In this document: positions 19,598 to 26,941 of the stretch, piece after piece
How the letters are laid out: every line of letters starts with the position of its first letter
Numbering within the stretch: the first letter of the stretch is position 1
Assembly: GCA_049323835.1 (NCBI GenBank)
Contig: JBMOOJ010000015.1
Span: 1 to 32,937 of the forward strand
Length of the DNA: 32,937 nt
Direction: 5' to 3'
From: SG-bin9 sp049323835
Lineage (GTDB): Bacteria; Pseudomonadota; Alphaproteobacteria; Rhizobiales; Xanthobacteraceae
Translations under genes and position numbers: made by a program
Notes under the pieces: model-generated
Seen by the model: the letters and a program-made list of their open reading frames with translations, nothing else
Database searches by the model: none
Told to the model about the DNA's origin: nothing

Positions 19598-20538
19598 ACG
19601 CCGCCTCCCATGTCGCTCCGGTGATCACCGCGGACAATGAGTCGCTGAAGCGCGATTTTCCGCTGAAGCCGTTCGCGATCCGCCACAAGCTGTCCGGCCA
19701 TCCGCTGCTGACGCTGCCGCGCATCGCGCAGCTTGCGCAGGAATTACCGCGCGACCTGATCGAATACAACTCCGGCAAGGCTGCGATCAGCCAGGACCCG
19801 AACAAGGTTCAGACCGTCGACCTCGATCCGGTCGAAGTTGTGAAGCGCATCGAGACTGCCGGCGCCTGGATGGTGCTGAAGCGCATCGAGAATGCGCCCG
19901 AATACAAGCAGCTCCTCGAAGACACCCTGCTCTCGGTCGCCCGCGCCCGCGGCTTCAACAGCCTCGCCGACGCCGACTTCGAGCAGATCGAAGGCTTCCT
20001 GTTCGTGTCGTCGCCGAATTCGACGACGCCGTTCCATCTCGACAGCGAGGACAACTTCTTCGTCCAGATCCACGGCGAGAAGTATTTCACGCTCTTCGAC
20101 AACGCCGACCGTTCGATCGCCGACGACGCCGAGATCGAGCGTTCGATGACCAAGCACCGCAACCTCACCTACGATGAGAAGTTCGCACCGCGCGGCATCG
20201 AATTCCATATGTTCGACGGCGACGGCTGCTACGTGCCGTACCAGTGGCCGCACTGGGTGCGCACCGCCGGCACCTATTCGATCTCGATGGCCATCACCTG
20301 GAAGACGCGCCCGGTCCGCCGCAACAACGACCTGCACTTCTTCAACTCGATGCTGCGCGGCATCGGTCTGCCGCAGCCGGCGCCGGGCAAGAGCCCCGCG
20401 TTCGACATGATGAAGCTCGCGTTCTACCGCAGCGTGCTCGCGGTGATCCGTCCGCTGCGCTCGTCGTTTGCCATGCGCAAGCTGCTGCGCCGTATCGCGC
20501 TCGGCAAGAAGGCGAACTATTATCTCAAGGATGCGTGA
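19594..20538 (+). CDS. JmjC/cupin-like Fe(II)/2-oxoglutarate oxygenase
   Basis: A 314-residue protein with a cupin_8/JmjC-like core. The metal triad is visible as His148-x-Asp150 (PFHLDSED) and His220 (QWPHWVRT), and Lys163 in GEKYFTLFD is a candidate 2-oxoglutarate ligand. Members hydroxylate side chains of proteins or small molecules. The C-terminal 70 residues are basic and helical. The start codon overlaps the GNAT stop (ATGA), so a joint role is likely; one reading is that one enzyme acylates and the other hydroxylates a shared substrate. The substrate is unknown. hicA begins 56 bases downstream. Confidence 0.85.
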   Translation: MNAASHVAPVITADNESLKRDFPLKPFAIRHKLSGHPLLTLPRIAQLAQELPRDLIEYNSGKAAISQDPNKVQTVDLDPVEVVKRIETAGAWMVLKRIENAPEYKQLLEDTLLSVARARGFNSLADADFEQIEGFLFVSSPNSTTPFHLDSEDNFFVQIHGEKYFTLFDNADRSIADDAEIERSMTKHRNLTYDEKFAPRGIEFHMFDGDGCYVPYQWPHWVRTAGTYSISMAITWKTRPVRRNNDLHFFNSMLRGIGLPQPAPGKSPAFDMMKLAFYRSVLAVIRPLRSSFAMRKLLRRIALGKKANYYLKDA

Positions 20539-20575
20539 GCGCTGGCAAGAAACAGGAATAGTCAGACCGGAATGA

Positions 20576-20608
20576 ACCGTTCCACCCTGCGCACATGGGC
20601 GGAACGGT
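20576..20608. promoter_or_regulatory. Inverted repeat spanning the hicA start
   Basis: ACCGTTCC (20576-20583) and GGAACGGT (20601-20608) are perfect inverted arms 17 bases apart, with the hicA ATG (20595) in the loop. It could be an operator or an mRNA hairpin that hides the start. Confidence 0.6.
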
Positions 20609-20801
20609 CAAAGTCAGAGATATGCTCGCACGGCTTGAGGCCGATGGCTGGTTTCTCATTGCGACCAAAGGTTCACATCGGCAATTCAAGCATCTGACCA
20701 AACCCGGGCGCGTCACCGTGGCCGGTAAGCCCTCGGACGACCTTGCGCCCGGCACTGTGAATAGTATCTTGAAGCAGTCTGGCCTGAGGGATTTCCGCTA
20801 A
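20595..20801 (+). CDS. hicA: HicA-family toxin
   Basis: A 68-residue double-stranded-RNA-binding-fold toxin that cleaves mRNA in a translation-independent manner. The core matches the family well: MLARLEADGWFLIATKGSHR with the catalytic His in KGSHRQFKH, then GRVTVAGKPSDDLAPGTVNS and a C-terminal helix ILKQSGL. The ATG at 20595 gives seven residues before the usual start (VKVRDML) and has no clear Shine-Dalgarno, consistent with weak translation. The stop shares one base with the hicB start (TAATG). Confidence 0.92.
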   Translation: MGGTVKVRDMLARLEADGWFLIATKGSHRQFKHLTKPGRVTVAGKPSDDLAPGTVNSILKQSGLRDFR

Positions 20802-21007
20802 TGCGCTACGCCGTGGTCATCGAGAAAGCGGCCGAGAACTATTCGGCCTATGTTCCTGATCTGCCGGGCTGTGTGGCGACCGGGAAAACCGTTGCCGATG
20901 TCGAAGAAGGTATCCGCAGCGCTATTCAGTTTCACATCGAAGGCCTGAAGGCGGACGGTCTGGATATTCCACCAGCAACCAGCATGGCCGAATACATCGA
21001 AGCGTAG
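20801..21007 (+). CDS. hicB: HicB-family antitoxin, short form
   Basis: A 68-residue protein with the partial RNase H-like HicB fold: YAVVIEKAAENYSAYVPDLPGCVATGKTVADVEEGIRSA region followed by a helix and PPATSMAEYIEA. It neutralises HicA by covering its active site. It stops before the C-terminal ribbon-helix-helix or HTH domain that longer HicB proteins use to bind their promoter, so repression may be absent or need HicA or another factor. The start overlaps the hicA stop. It ends 6 bases from the convergent AraC gene. Confidence 0.92.
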   Translation: MRYAVVIEKAAENYSAYVPDLPGCVATGKTVADVEEGIRSAIQFHIEGLKADGLDIPPATSMAEYIEA

Positions 21008-21013
21008 CGCGCT

Positions 21014-21829
21014 TCAACTCACGCCATCAACCCGCAGCGATGAGGGCGCCTGCCCCATCGCTTTTCTGAACGCCGCCGAGAACGCACTCGACGAGCGATA
21101 GCCGTTGCGTTCGGCGACGCGCGAGATCGGCTCGCCGCCGACGATCGCCTCCATCGCGTTGTGGAAGCGCACGCGCTGCCGCCACGCGCTGAAGCTCATG
21201 CCGAGCTCCGCCTCGAACAGCCGCGCCAGCGTGCGCGACGACGCACCCGCCGTATCGGCCCAGCTCTCGAGCGTCAGGCGGCTCGCCGGATTCTCCAGCA
21301 GCGCATTGCAGAGCCGCAGCAGCCGCGGATCGCGCGGCATCGGAATCACGAACGACAGCCGCTGCGCCTTGGCGATCTCCGCCAGAATGAGAAACGCCAC
21401 CGCCCCGGCACGGCCGCGCTCGTCGTAGACCACCGGCTCGTCGATCAGCGCCAGGATCAGTTCGCGCAGCAGCGGCGAAACGTCGAGCACCGTCGGCGCC
21501 GACGGCAGATCGTCATGCGCATCGCGCGAGATGTAGAGCGTTCGCATCTGCACTTCGCCGCGCATGCTGATCGCGTGCACCGTCTGACCGGGGAGATACA
21601 CCGCACGATCCGGCGGCACGATCCACGCCTCTCGCTTGGTGCGCACACGCATCACGCCGGTCAGCGAATAGACGAGCTGATCGCGGGTGTGGTGATGCGG
21701 CGCGATCTCGTGGCCGTCCGTGAAACCCTTGGCCATCGCCGCAATCGGCCGCGGCAGGAACTGGTAATCCTCCGCGTTGGTGCTGCGGTTTTCCCTCGTG
21801 CGAGACGCCGGTTTGGTGCGGGCGGCCAT
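21014..21829 (-). CDS. AraC-family regulator with cupin sensor domain
   Basis: A 271-residue transcription factor. The N-terminal cupin (about 20-120) has HEIAPHHHTRDQLVYSLTGV, and the C-terminal pair of HTH motifs (about 170-265) includes WADTAGASSRTLARLFEAELG and ISRVAERNGYRSSSAFSAAF. The open frame reaches 21973, but residues before the ATG at 21829 look non-conserved; AGAGAGG precedes this ATG at short spacing, and 21874 remains a possible start. It is divergent from an MFS transporter, the usual arrangement for a regulator of an exporter gene. TGGCAGA occurs twice in tandem at 21841-21854, a possible half-site pair. Confidence 0.88.
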   Translation of the reverse strand: MAARTKPASRTRENRSTNAEDYQFLPRPIAAMAKGFTDGHEIAPHHHTRDQLVYSLTGVMRVRTKREAWIVPPDRAVYLPGQTVHAISMRGEVQMRTLYISRDAHDDLPSAPTVLDVSPLLRELILALIDEPVVYDERGRAGAVAFLILAEIAKAQRLSFVIPMPRDPRLLRLCNALLENPASRLTLESWADTAGASSRTLARLFEAELGMSFSAWRQRVRFHNAMEAIVGGEPISRVAERNGYRSSSAFSAAFRKAMGQAPSSLRVDGVS

Positions 21830-21972
21830 AGGCCTCTCTGTGGCAGATGGCAGATTCTCGATGATTTTTGGCATGACAGCGCCAATCCGCCAAGCGTAAT
21901 TTATGACCGAATCCCGCAGCATGGCGGGACGATGCGCGTGCGTGCGCCAAAACGATACCGGGGCCAACTCCA

Positions 21973-23241
21973 ATGAATCGCGACAGCACCCACTTCCTGT
22001 TTTTGAACGTCGGTCACTACCTGGACCACCTGTTCACGCTGATCTTCGCCACCGTCGCGGCGCTCGCGCTCTCGCGCGAATGGGGCCTGAGCTACGGCGA
22101 GCTTCTGAAGTACGCGACACCCGGTTTCTTCGCCTTCGGCCTGTTCTCACTCCCTGCCGGCTGGCTCGCCGACAAGTGGAGCCGCGAGGGCATGATCGCG
22201 GTGTTCTTCGTCGGTATCGGCATCGCGTCGATCGCGACTGCGTTCGCGCAGACGCCGCTGCAGATCGGCATCGGCCTCTTCATCATCGGCGTGTTCGCCG
22301 CGATCTATCATCCGGTCGGGCTCGCGATCGTCACGCAGAAGTGGAAGAACACCGGCATGCGGCTGGCCGTGAACGGCATCTGGGGCAATCTCGGTGTCGC
22401 CAGCGCCGCGCTGATCACCGGCTACTTCATCGACAATGGCGGCTGGCGCGCCGCGTTCGTCGTGCCGGGCGTCGTCTCGATCGTGGTCGGCATCCTCTAC
22501 ACCTTCCATCAGTGGGCGGAGGTTTCGCACAAGAAGACGCCCGCGCAGATGGCGGCCACCAACGGCCCGCTGATGAGCGCCGACTACAAGGCGATCATGC
22601 TGCGCATCTCGATCATCGTGTTCTTCACCACGGCCGTATCGAGCATCGTCTTCCAGTCGACGACCTTCGCGCTGCCGAAGATTTTCGACGAACGCATGCA
22701 GAGCCTCGCCCGGGATCTGACGGCGTGGCTCAACGCCGGCGGCGTTGCCGCGTCGGGTGACGTCGCGACGGTCGTCGGCGGCCTCGCCTTCACAGTCTTC
22801 GCTGTCGCCTCGCTGGCGCAGCTCGTCGTCGGCATTGCGCTCGACAAATATGGCCCGCGCAACGTGTTCCTGATCACCGCATCGATTCAGGTCATCTTCT
22901 TCGGCCTGATGCCCGGCATGAAGGATGCGTGGGCGCTGGCGATCGCGTTCGGCTTCATGTTCGGCGCGTTCGGCCAGATTCCGATCAACGACTTCATGAT
23001 CGGCAAGATGGCGAGCGGCGAAGCCCGCGCGCGCATCTATGGCGTGCGCTACGTCGTCAGCTTCACGGCGCTCGCCGCGACGCTGCCGCTGATCGGTTTC
23101 ATCTACGAGACGTACGGCTTCGACATGCTGTTCCGCTTCATGGCGTGCTCGGCTGCCGTGATCCTGATCGCGGTCGCGTGCCTGCCGGCAAAGCTGCCGC
23201 AGCCGACGGTTGAGGGTGCGGCGATGCCTGCGCGGGCTTGA
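21973..23241 (+). CDS. MFS transporter, fosmidomycin-resistance (Fsr)-like
   Basis: A 422-residue inner-membrane protein with about 12 hydrophobic segments. The loop 2-3 motif appears as LPAGWLADKWSREGM, and IYHPVGLAIVTQKWKN resembles the Fsr subgroup. The second half repeats the pattern (GIALDKYGPRNVFLI). Likely a proton-coupled exporter; substrate unknown. The ATG at 21973 has only a weak ribosome-binding site (GGGGCCAAC). The divergent AraC gene, 143 bases away, is the probable regulator. A composite palindromic repeat follows. Confidence 0.88.
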   Translation: MNRDSTHFLFLNVGHYLDHLFTLIFATVAALALSREWGLSYGELLKYATPGFFAFGLFSLPAGWLADKWSREGMIAVFFVGIGIASIATAFAQTPLQIGIGLFIIGVFAAIYHPVGLAIVTQKWKNTGMRLAVNGIWGNLGVASAALITGYFIDNGGWRAAFVVPGVVSIVVGILYTFHQWAEVSHKKTPAQMAATNGPLMSADYKAIMLRISIIVFFTTAVSSIVFQSTTFALPKIFDERMQSLARDLTAWLNAGGVAASGDVATVVGGLAFTVFAVASLAQLVVGIALDKYGPRNVFLITASIQVIFFGLMPGMKDAWALAIAFGFMFGAFGQIPINDFMIGKMASGEARARIYGVRYVVSFTALAATLPLIGFIYETYGFDMLFRFMACSAAVILIAVACLPAKLPQPTVEGAAMPARA

Positions 23242-23246
23242 ATGAA

Positions 23247-23430
23247 TCCCTCCCCTTGATGGGGAGGGGAAAGGCGGCTTCCAGCCGCCGTCAGTTCCTT
23301 GAAGAACGCCGACGCTTTGCGTCGGCTATGCGAGCGAAGCGGAGGCCGAGGTGGGGTGAGAGCAACAACACCCCACCCGGCACGTCGCTCGCTTTGCTCG
23401 CAACGCGCCCCCTCCCCACAAGGGGGAGGG
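23247..23430. repeat. Composite CCCTCCCC palindromic repeat, copy A
   Basis: Starts with CCCTCCCC-TTGAT-GGGGAGGG (23248-23268) and ends with CCCTCCCC-ACAA-GGGGGAGGG (about 23410-23430), with GGTGGGGTG and CACCCCACC pairing in the middle. Copy B lies at 24237-24381, on the other side of the DsbA-like gene. Confidence 0.85.
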
Positions 23431-23437
23431 ATAAAGA

Positions 23438-24097
23438 TCAAGCCGCCTGATTGATCTCGGCAGACACCTGACGGATCGCGCGGGCGAGGTTCTGCGCATC
23501 CTGTGCGCCCGATACCGCATACTTCTGCGCGAACACGAAGGTCGGCACGCCGGAGATTCCCTTCTCCGATGCTTCCCGCGCCCAGTTCGAAATCCGCTCG
23601 ACGTCTTCAACGGTCGCAAGCCGCTTCCTCACATCGTCGCCGTCGAGGCCGACATCGCGCGCGGCCTGCACCAGCACCTCGGTATCGGTCAGATCGCCGC
23701 CGTCGCGGAAGTAGAGCTCCATCAGCCGCTGCTTCATCTGCGGCGCCTTGCCGATCGCTTCCGCCCAGTGGATCAGGCGGTGACAGTCGATGGTGTTCGG
23801 CTGCCGTTTCACCAGCTGCGAATTGTATTCGAGCCCCTCGGCGCGCGCCGCATCGCCGACCCGGCCGGCAATGTTCTTGTAGGCTTCGACCGAGCCGAAC
23901 TTCTGCGTGAGATATTCGTCGCGCGTGATGCCCTCGCGCGGCACCCACGGATTGAGGAAGAACGGCCGCCAGTTCAGCTGCACCGGCACATCCGGCACCA
24001 GCGCCAGCGCATCCTCGATCCGCTTCTTGCCGATGTAGCACCACGGGCAGACCACGTCGGACACGACATCGAGAACGAGCGGCTTCAGGGCTGACAT
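23438..24097 (-). CDS. DsbA-family oxidoreductase, FrnE-like
   Basis: A 219-residue thioredoxin-fold protein with an inserted helical domain. The active site is CPWC at 17-20 (VVCPWCYIGKKR) and the cis-proline loop is GVPTFVF near 182-188. No signal peptide is visible, so it is probably cytosolic, like the FrnE/HCCA-isomerase-like group. It may reduce, oxidise or isomerise thiols. The frame opens at 24139; the ATG at 24097 (MSALKPLVLDVVSD) fits the family. It is flanked by two copies of the same composite repeat and lies beside WrbA and pirin genes. Confidence 0.9.
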   Translation of the reverse strand: MSALKPLVLDVVSDVVCPWCYIGKKRIEDALALVPDVPVQLNWRPFFLNPWVPREGITRDEYLTQKFGSVEAYKNIAGRVGDAARAEGLEYNSQLVKRQPNTIDCHRLIHWAEAIGKAPQMKQRLMELYFRDGGDLTDTEVLVQAARDVGLDGDDVRKRLATVEDVERISNWAREASEKGISGVPTFVFAQKYAVSGAQDAQNLARAIRQVSAEINQAA

Positions 24098-24236
24098 GGC
24101 GGGGCTCCGGGTGCTTTTGCTGGCCCTGAAGCTAGGCACGAGTGGGTGTCAGGGCAAGGGATCAGTTACCCGGAGGAAACGGGTTCTGCGGCGCGATTCT
24201 TCGAAGGATAAGTCCGACGAGAATGAGCTCGGTTTT

Positions 24237-24381
24237 CCCTCCTCCTTGTGGGGAGGGTCGGCCAAGCGTGCGATGCGCCGCATCGCAAGCGAAGGCCGGG
24301 GTGGGGGTTCACTCGCCCCCCACCCTCGCTCCATTCGCTACGCTCATTCGCGCCACCCTCCCCACGCTTCGCGGGGGAGGG
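24237..24381. repeat. Composite CCCTCCCC palindromic repeat, copy B
   Basis: Left hairpin CCCTCCTCC-TTGT-GGGGAGGG and right hairpin CCCTCCCC...GGGGGAGGG enclose a GGGGTGGGGG/CCCCCCACCC pairing and CGCTCCATTCGCTACGCTCAT, a phrase related to that in the element at 1471-1604. Confidence 0.85.
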
Positions 24382-24388
24382 AAACACA

Positions 24389-24988
24389 TCACCCGAACAG
24401 CTTCTTCGCGGTCTCGGCCACCAGCTTGCCCTGGAATTTCGCGCCGGCGAGTTCGTTGGCGCTTGGCTGACGCGAACCGTCGCCGCCCGTGACCGTGGTC
24501 GCGCCGTAGGGCGCACCGCCCGTGATCCCGTCCATCGTCATCTGACCCGCGAACGAATACGGCAGGCCGACGATGGTCATGCCGAAGTGCAGCAGGTTGG
24601 TGATGATCGAGAACAGCGTCGTCTCCTGCCCGCCGTGCTGGCTGCCGGTCGACGAGAACGCCGCGCCGACCTTGCCGTTCAGCGCACCCTTCGCCCACAG
24701 TCCGCCGGCCTGATCGAGGAAGTTCGCCATCTGCGACGACATGCGGCCGAAGCGCGTGCCGGTGCCGACGATGATCGCATCATAGTTGGCAAGCTCCTCG
24801 ACCTTCGCGATCGGCGCGGCCTGATCGAGCTTGAAGTGCGACTTCTTGGCGATCTCTTCCGGTACGAGCTCGGGTACGCGCTTGATGTCGACAGTCGCGC
24901 CGGCTTCGCGAGCGCCTTCGGCAACGGCGTTCGCCATCGTCTCGATGTGGCCGTAGGACGAGTAATAGAGAACGAGAACTTTGGGCAT
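24389..24988 (-). CDS. wrbA: NAD(P)H:quinone oxidoreductase WrbA
   Basis: FMN-binding flavodoxin-like tetramer that reduces quinones by two electrons, avoiding semiquinone radicals. The 199-residue length is exact for WrbA. FMN loops are YYSSYGHIETMA (8-19), GTGTRFGRMSSQM near 77-89, and STGSQHGGQETTL near 115-127. The ATG at 24988 (MPKVLVLYY) has GGAG 7 bases upstream; the ATG at 25000 lacks one. It follows pirin in the same direction, with a repeat between. Confidence 0.95.
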   Translation of the reverse strand: MPKVLVLYYSSYGHIETMANAVAEGAREAGATVDIKRVPELVPEEIAKKSHFKLDQAAPIAKVEELANYDAIIVGTGTRFGRMSSQMANFLDQAGGLWAKGALNGKVGAAFSSTGSQHGGQETTLFSIITNLLHFGMTIVGLPYSFAGQMTMDGITGGAPYGATTVTGGDGSRQPSANELAGAKFQGKLVAETAKKLFG

Positions 24989-25010
24989 CTGACACTCCAT
25001 AGAATGAAGC

Positions 25011-25129
25011 CGTCATGCCCGGCCTTGTGCCGGGCATCCACGTCTTCGAGTTGCTGGGAAATTCGTGGATGGCCGGCATAGGCGTTCGTAAGAACGCCGT
25101 TCTCCGAACGGCTATGCCCGGCCATGACG
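25011..25129. repeat. CATGCCCGG-family intergenic repeat, copy 3
   Basis: Runs from CGTCATGCCCGG to GGCCATGACG and carries the extra GTTCGTAAGAACGCCGTTC-type hairpin also seen in copy 1. It fills most of the pirin-wrbA gap. Confidence 0.88.
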
Positions 25130-25143
25130 AAGTTGTGTTCGGC

Positions 25144-25842
25144 TTACGCCGCGTCGACGAGAACGATCTCGGAGTCCTCGATCGCAGTCACGCGCAGCAC
25201 GTTTTCGTTGTGCGCGGCCGCGCCGTCACGGGCGTTGATGACGACGCCGTTGACGTCGACCTTGCCCTTGGCCGGCACGAGGTAGCCGTGCCGCGCAGAG
25301 CCAAGCGGATACTCGACGCTCTCGCCCGCCTTCAGCGTCGCGCCGACCACGCGCGCATCGGCGCGGATGGGAAGCGCGTCGGTGTCACCCTCGAGCCCGC
25401 TCGCCAGCGTGATGAACTTGCCGGCGCTCGCCCCCTTCGGGAACGGCTTGGCGCCCCATGACGGTGCGTGGCCCTGCCCGTTCGGCATGATCCAGATCTG
25501 GAAGATCTTGGTCGTCTCGTTTTCGAGGTTGTACTCGGCGTGACGAATGCCGGTGCCGGCGCTCATCACCTGCACGTCACCCGCTTCGGTGCGGCCACGA
25601 TTGCCGAGAGAATCCTCGTGCGTGATCGCGCCCTCGCGGACATAAGTGATGATCTCCATATTGGCGTGCGGGTGCGGCGGGAAGCCGGACTGCGGCGCGA
25701 TGGTGTCGTCGTTCCAGACGCGCAGTGCGCCCCAGTTGATCCGGTTCGCATCGCGGTAGTCCGCGAACGAGAAGTGATGCTTGGCGTCGAGCCAGCCGTG
25801 GTTGGCTCCGCCCAGGGTGTCGAATGGCCTGCGTTCGATCAT
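25144..25842 (-). CDS. Pirin family protein (YhaK-like)
   Basis: A 232-residue bicupin. The N-terminal cupin has the pirin metal ligands His57, His59 (PPHPHANME), His101 and Glu103 (GIRHAEYN). Bacterial members may dioxygenate quercetin-like flavonoids or sense oxidative stress. The ATG at 25842 (MIERRPFDTL) has AAGGAG 7 bases upstream, so the longer frame to 25920 is rejected; that extension lies in a repeat. The divergent LysR gene is its probable regulator. Confidence 0.93.
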   Translation of the reverse strand: MIERRPFDTLGGANHGWLDAKHHFSFADYRDANRINWGALRVWNDDTIAPQSGFPPHPHANMEIITYVREGAITHEDSLGNRGRTEAGDVQVMSAGTGIRHAEYNLENETTKIFQIWIMPNGQGHAPSWGAKPFPKGASAGKFITLASGLEGDTDALPIRADARVVGATLKAGESVEYPLGSARHGYLVPAKGKVDVNGVVINARDGAAAHNENVLRVTAIEDSEIVLVDAA

Positions 25843-25887
25843 TGTCGATCTCCTTGAATGAAGCGCGGCGGATGCCGCTCTATGTTT

Positions 25888-25938
25888 GGCGCGTGATCTG
25901 ATCCGAAAACCGGTTTCCACTTTTCGGGATCACGCGCC
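25888..25938. repeat. GCGTGATC palindromic repeat
   Basis: GGCGCGTGATC (25888-25898) is a perfect inverted copy of GATCACGCGCC (25928-25938). The middle CCGAAAACCGG and CACTTTTCGG match a repeat type I recall in Rhizobiales intergenic DNA. It sits between the divergent pirin and LysR genes. Confidence 0.8.
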
Positions 25939-25972
25939 TCGTTGACGTTGACAATGGGCATTCCCGAGGCGC
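25934..25972. promoter_or_regulatory. Inverted repeat in the pirin-LysR intergenic region
   Basis: GCGCCTCG (25934-25941) and CGAGGCGC (25965-25972) are perfect arms 23 bases apart. Possible LysR binding region; it partly overlaps the palindromic repeat at 25888-25938. A third dyad, GAAAC (25991-25995)/GTTTC (26001-26005), lies just before the LysR start. Confidence 0.45.
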
Positions 25973-26009
25973 ATTAAAATAGAAATGATCGAAACGGACT
26001 GTTTCCGAT

Positions 26010-26933
26010 ATGAGCACAATGCGCCTGCCCGATTTCGAAGCCTGGGCGATCTTCGCCAAGGTCGCGGAAACCTCGTCCTTCACCCGCGCCGCGGCTGAGC
26101 TTGGCCTGTCGAAGGCCACCGTCTCCAAGGCCATTACGCGGCTGGAAACCAAGCTGCGCGCGCCGCTGTTCCACCGCACCTCGCGCCGCCTCTCGCTGAC
26201 GGACTCCGGCCGCTCCTCGCTGGAGCGCGCCAGCCGCATCTTGTCGGAAGGTGAAGCCGCCGAGCAGGAAGCGATGGCGCAGTCGGTGACGCCGCGCGGC
26301 CTCGTGCGGATGTCGGCGCCGATGTCGTTCGGCATCCAGCATCTCGGCCCGGCCCTGCCGGAATTCTTCAGGAAATATCCTGACGTCGCGATCGACCTCA
26401 GTCTCTCGGACGAGCTGGTCGATCTCGTCAGCGAGGGCTTCGATCTGGCGCTGCGCATTTCGACACTCGCGGACTCGAGCCTGCTGGCGCGGCGGCTCTG
26501 CACCTCGCGGATGATCCTGGTGGCTTCGAAGACGTATCTGGAGAAGCGCGGGCGGCCGAAGCATCCGCGCGATCTCGCGTCGCATGACATCTTCACCTAC
26601 AGCTATTCGCGAACGCCCGAGACCCTGCGTTTCGTTCACGCGCGCCACGGCGACTATGCGGTGAACATCAAAGGCTCGCTGCGAACGAACAACGGCGACG
26701 TCGTGCTGCCGATGCTGCGCGCCGGCATGGCGATGGCGACACTGCCGGAATTCTTTGTCTGGAAGGATGTCAGGGACGGAAAGCTCGACACCGTACTCGA
26801 CGACTGGATGCCGCCGCCGAATGCCGTGTACCTCGTCACGCCGCCCGGCGCCAACCGTCCGGTGCGGGTGCAGGTGCTGATGGATTTCCTCGCCAGGCAC
26901 TTCGCCAAGGCGCCGTGGGCGATGCGGGGTTGA
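26010..26933 (+). CDS. LysR-family transcriptional regulator
   Basis: A 307-residue LTTR. The N-terminal winged HTH (about 10-65) includes FTRAAAELGLSKATVSKAIT and the wing LFHRTSRRLSLTDSG; the effector domain (about 95-300) resembles the CrgA/PtxR/DhcR-like subgroup. The start at 26010 has no obvious Shine-Dalgarno and sits beside a GAAAC/GTTTC dyad, suggesting poor translation or autoregulation; ATG at 26019 is an alternative. Divergent from pirin, and probably controls pirin and perhaps wrbA. Its stop is 8 bases from the convergent XRE gene. Confidence 0.92.
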   Translation: MSTMRLPDFEAWAIFAKVAETSSFTRAAAELGLSKATVSKAITRLETKLRAPLFHRTSRRLSLTDSGRSSLERASRILSEGEAAEQEAMAQSVTPRGLVRMSAPMSFGIQHLGPALPEFFRKYPDVAIDLSLSDELVDLVSEGFDLALRISTLADSSLLARRLCTSRMILVASKTYLEKRGRPKHPRDLASHDIFTYSYSRTPETLRFVHARHGDYAVNIKGSLRTNNGDVVLPMLRAGMAMATLPEFFVWKDVRDGKLDTVLDDWMPPPNAVYLVTPPGANRPVRVQVLMDFLARHFAKAPWAMRG

Positions 26934-26941
26934 GCCGTTTG

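Noticed and set aside
20539..20594. Signs of an integrative element around hicAB
   Set aside because: No integrase, attachment repeat or tRNA is nearby; the pair sits neatly between ordinary genes.
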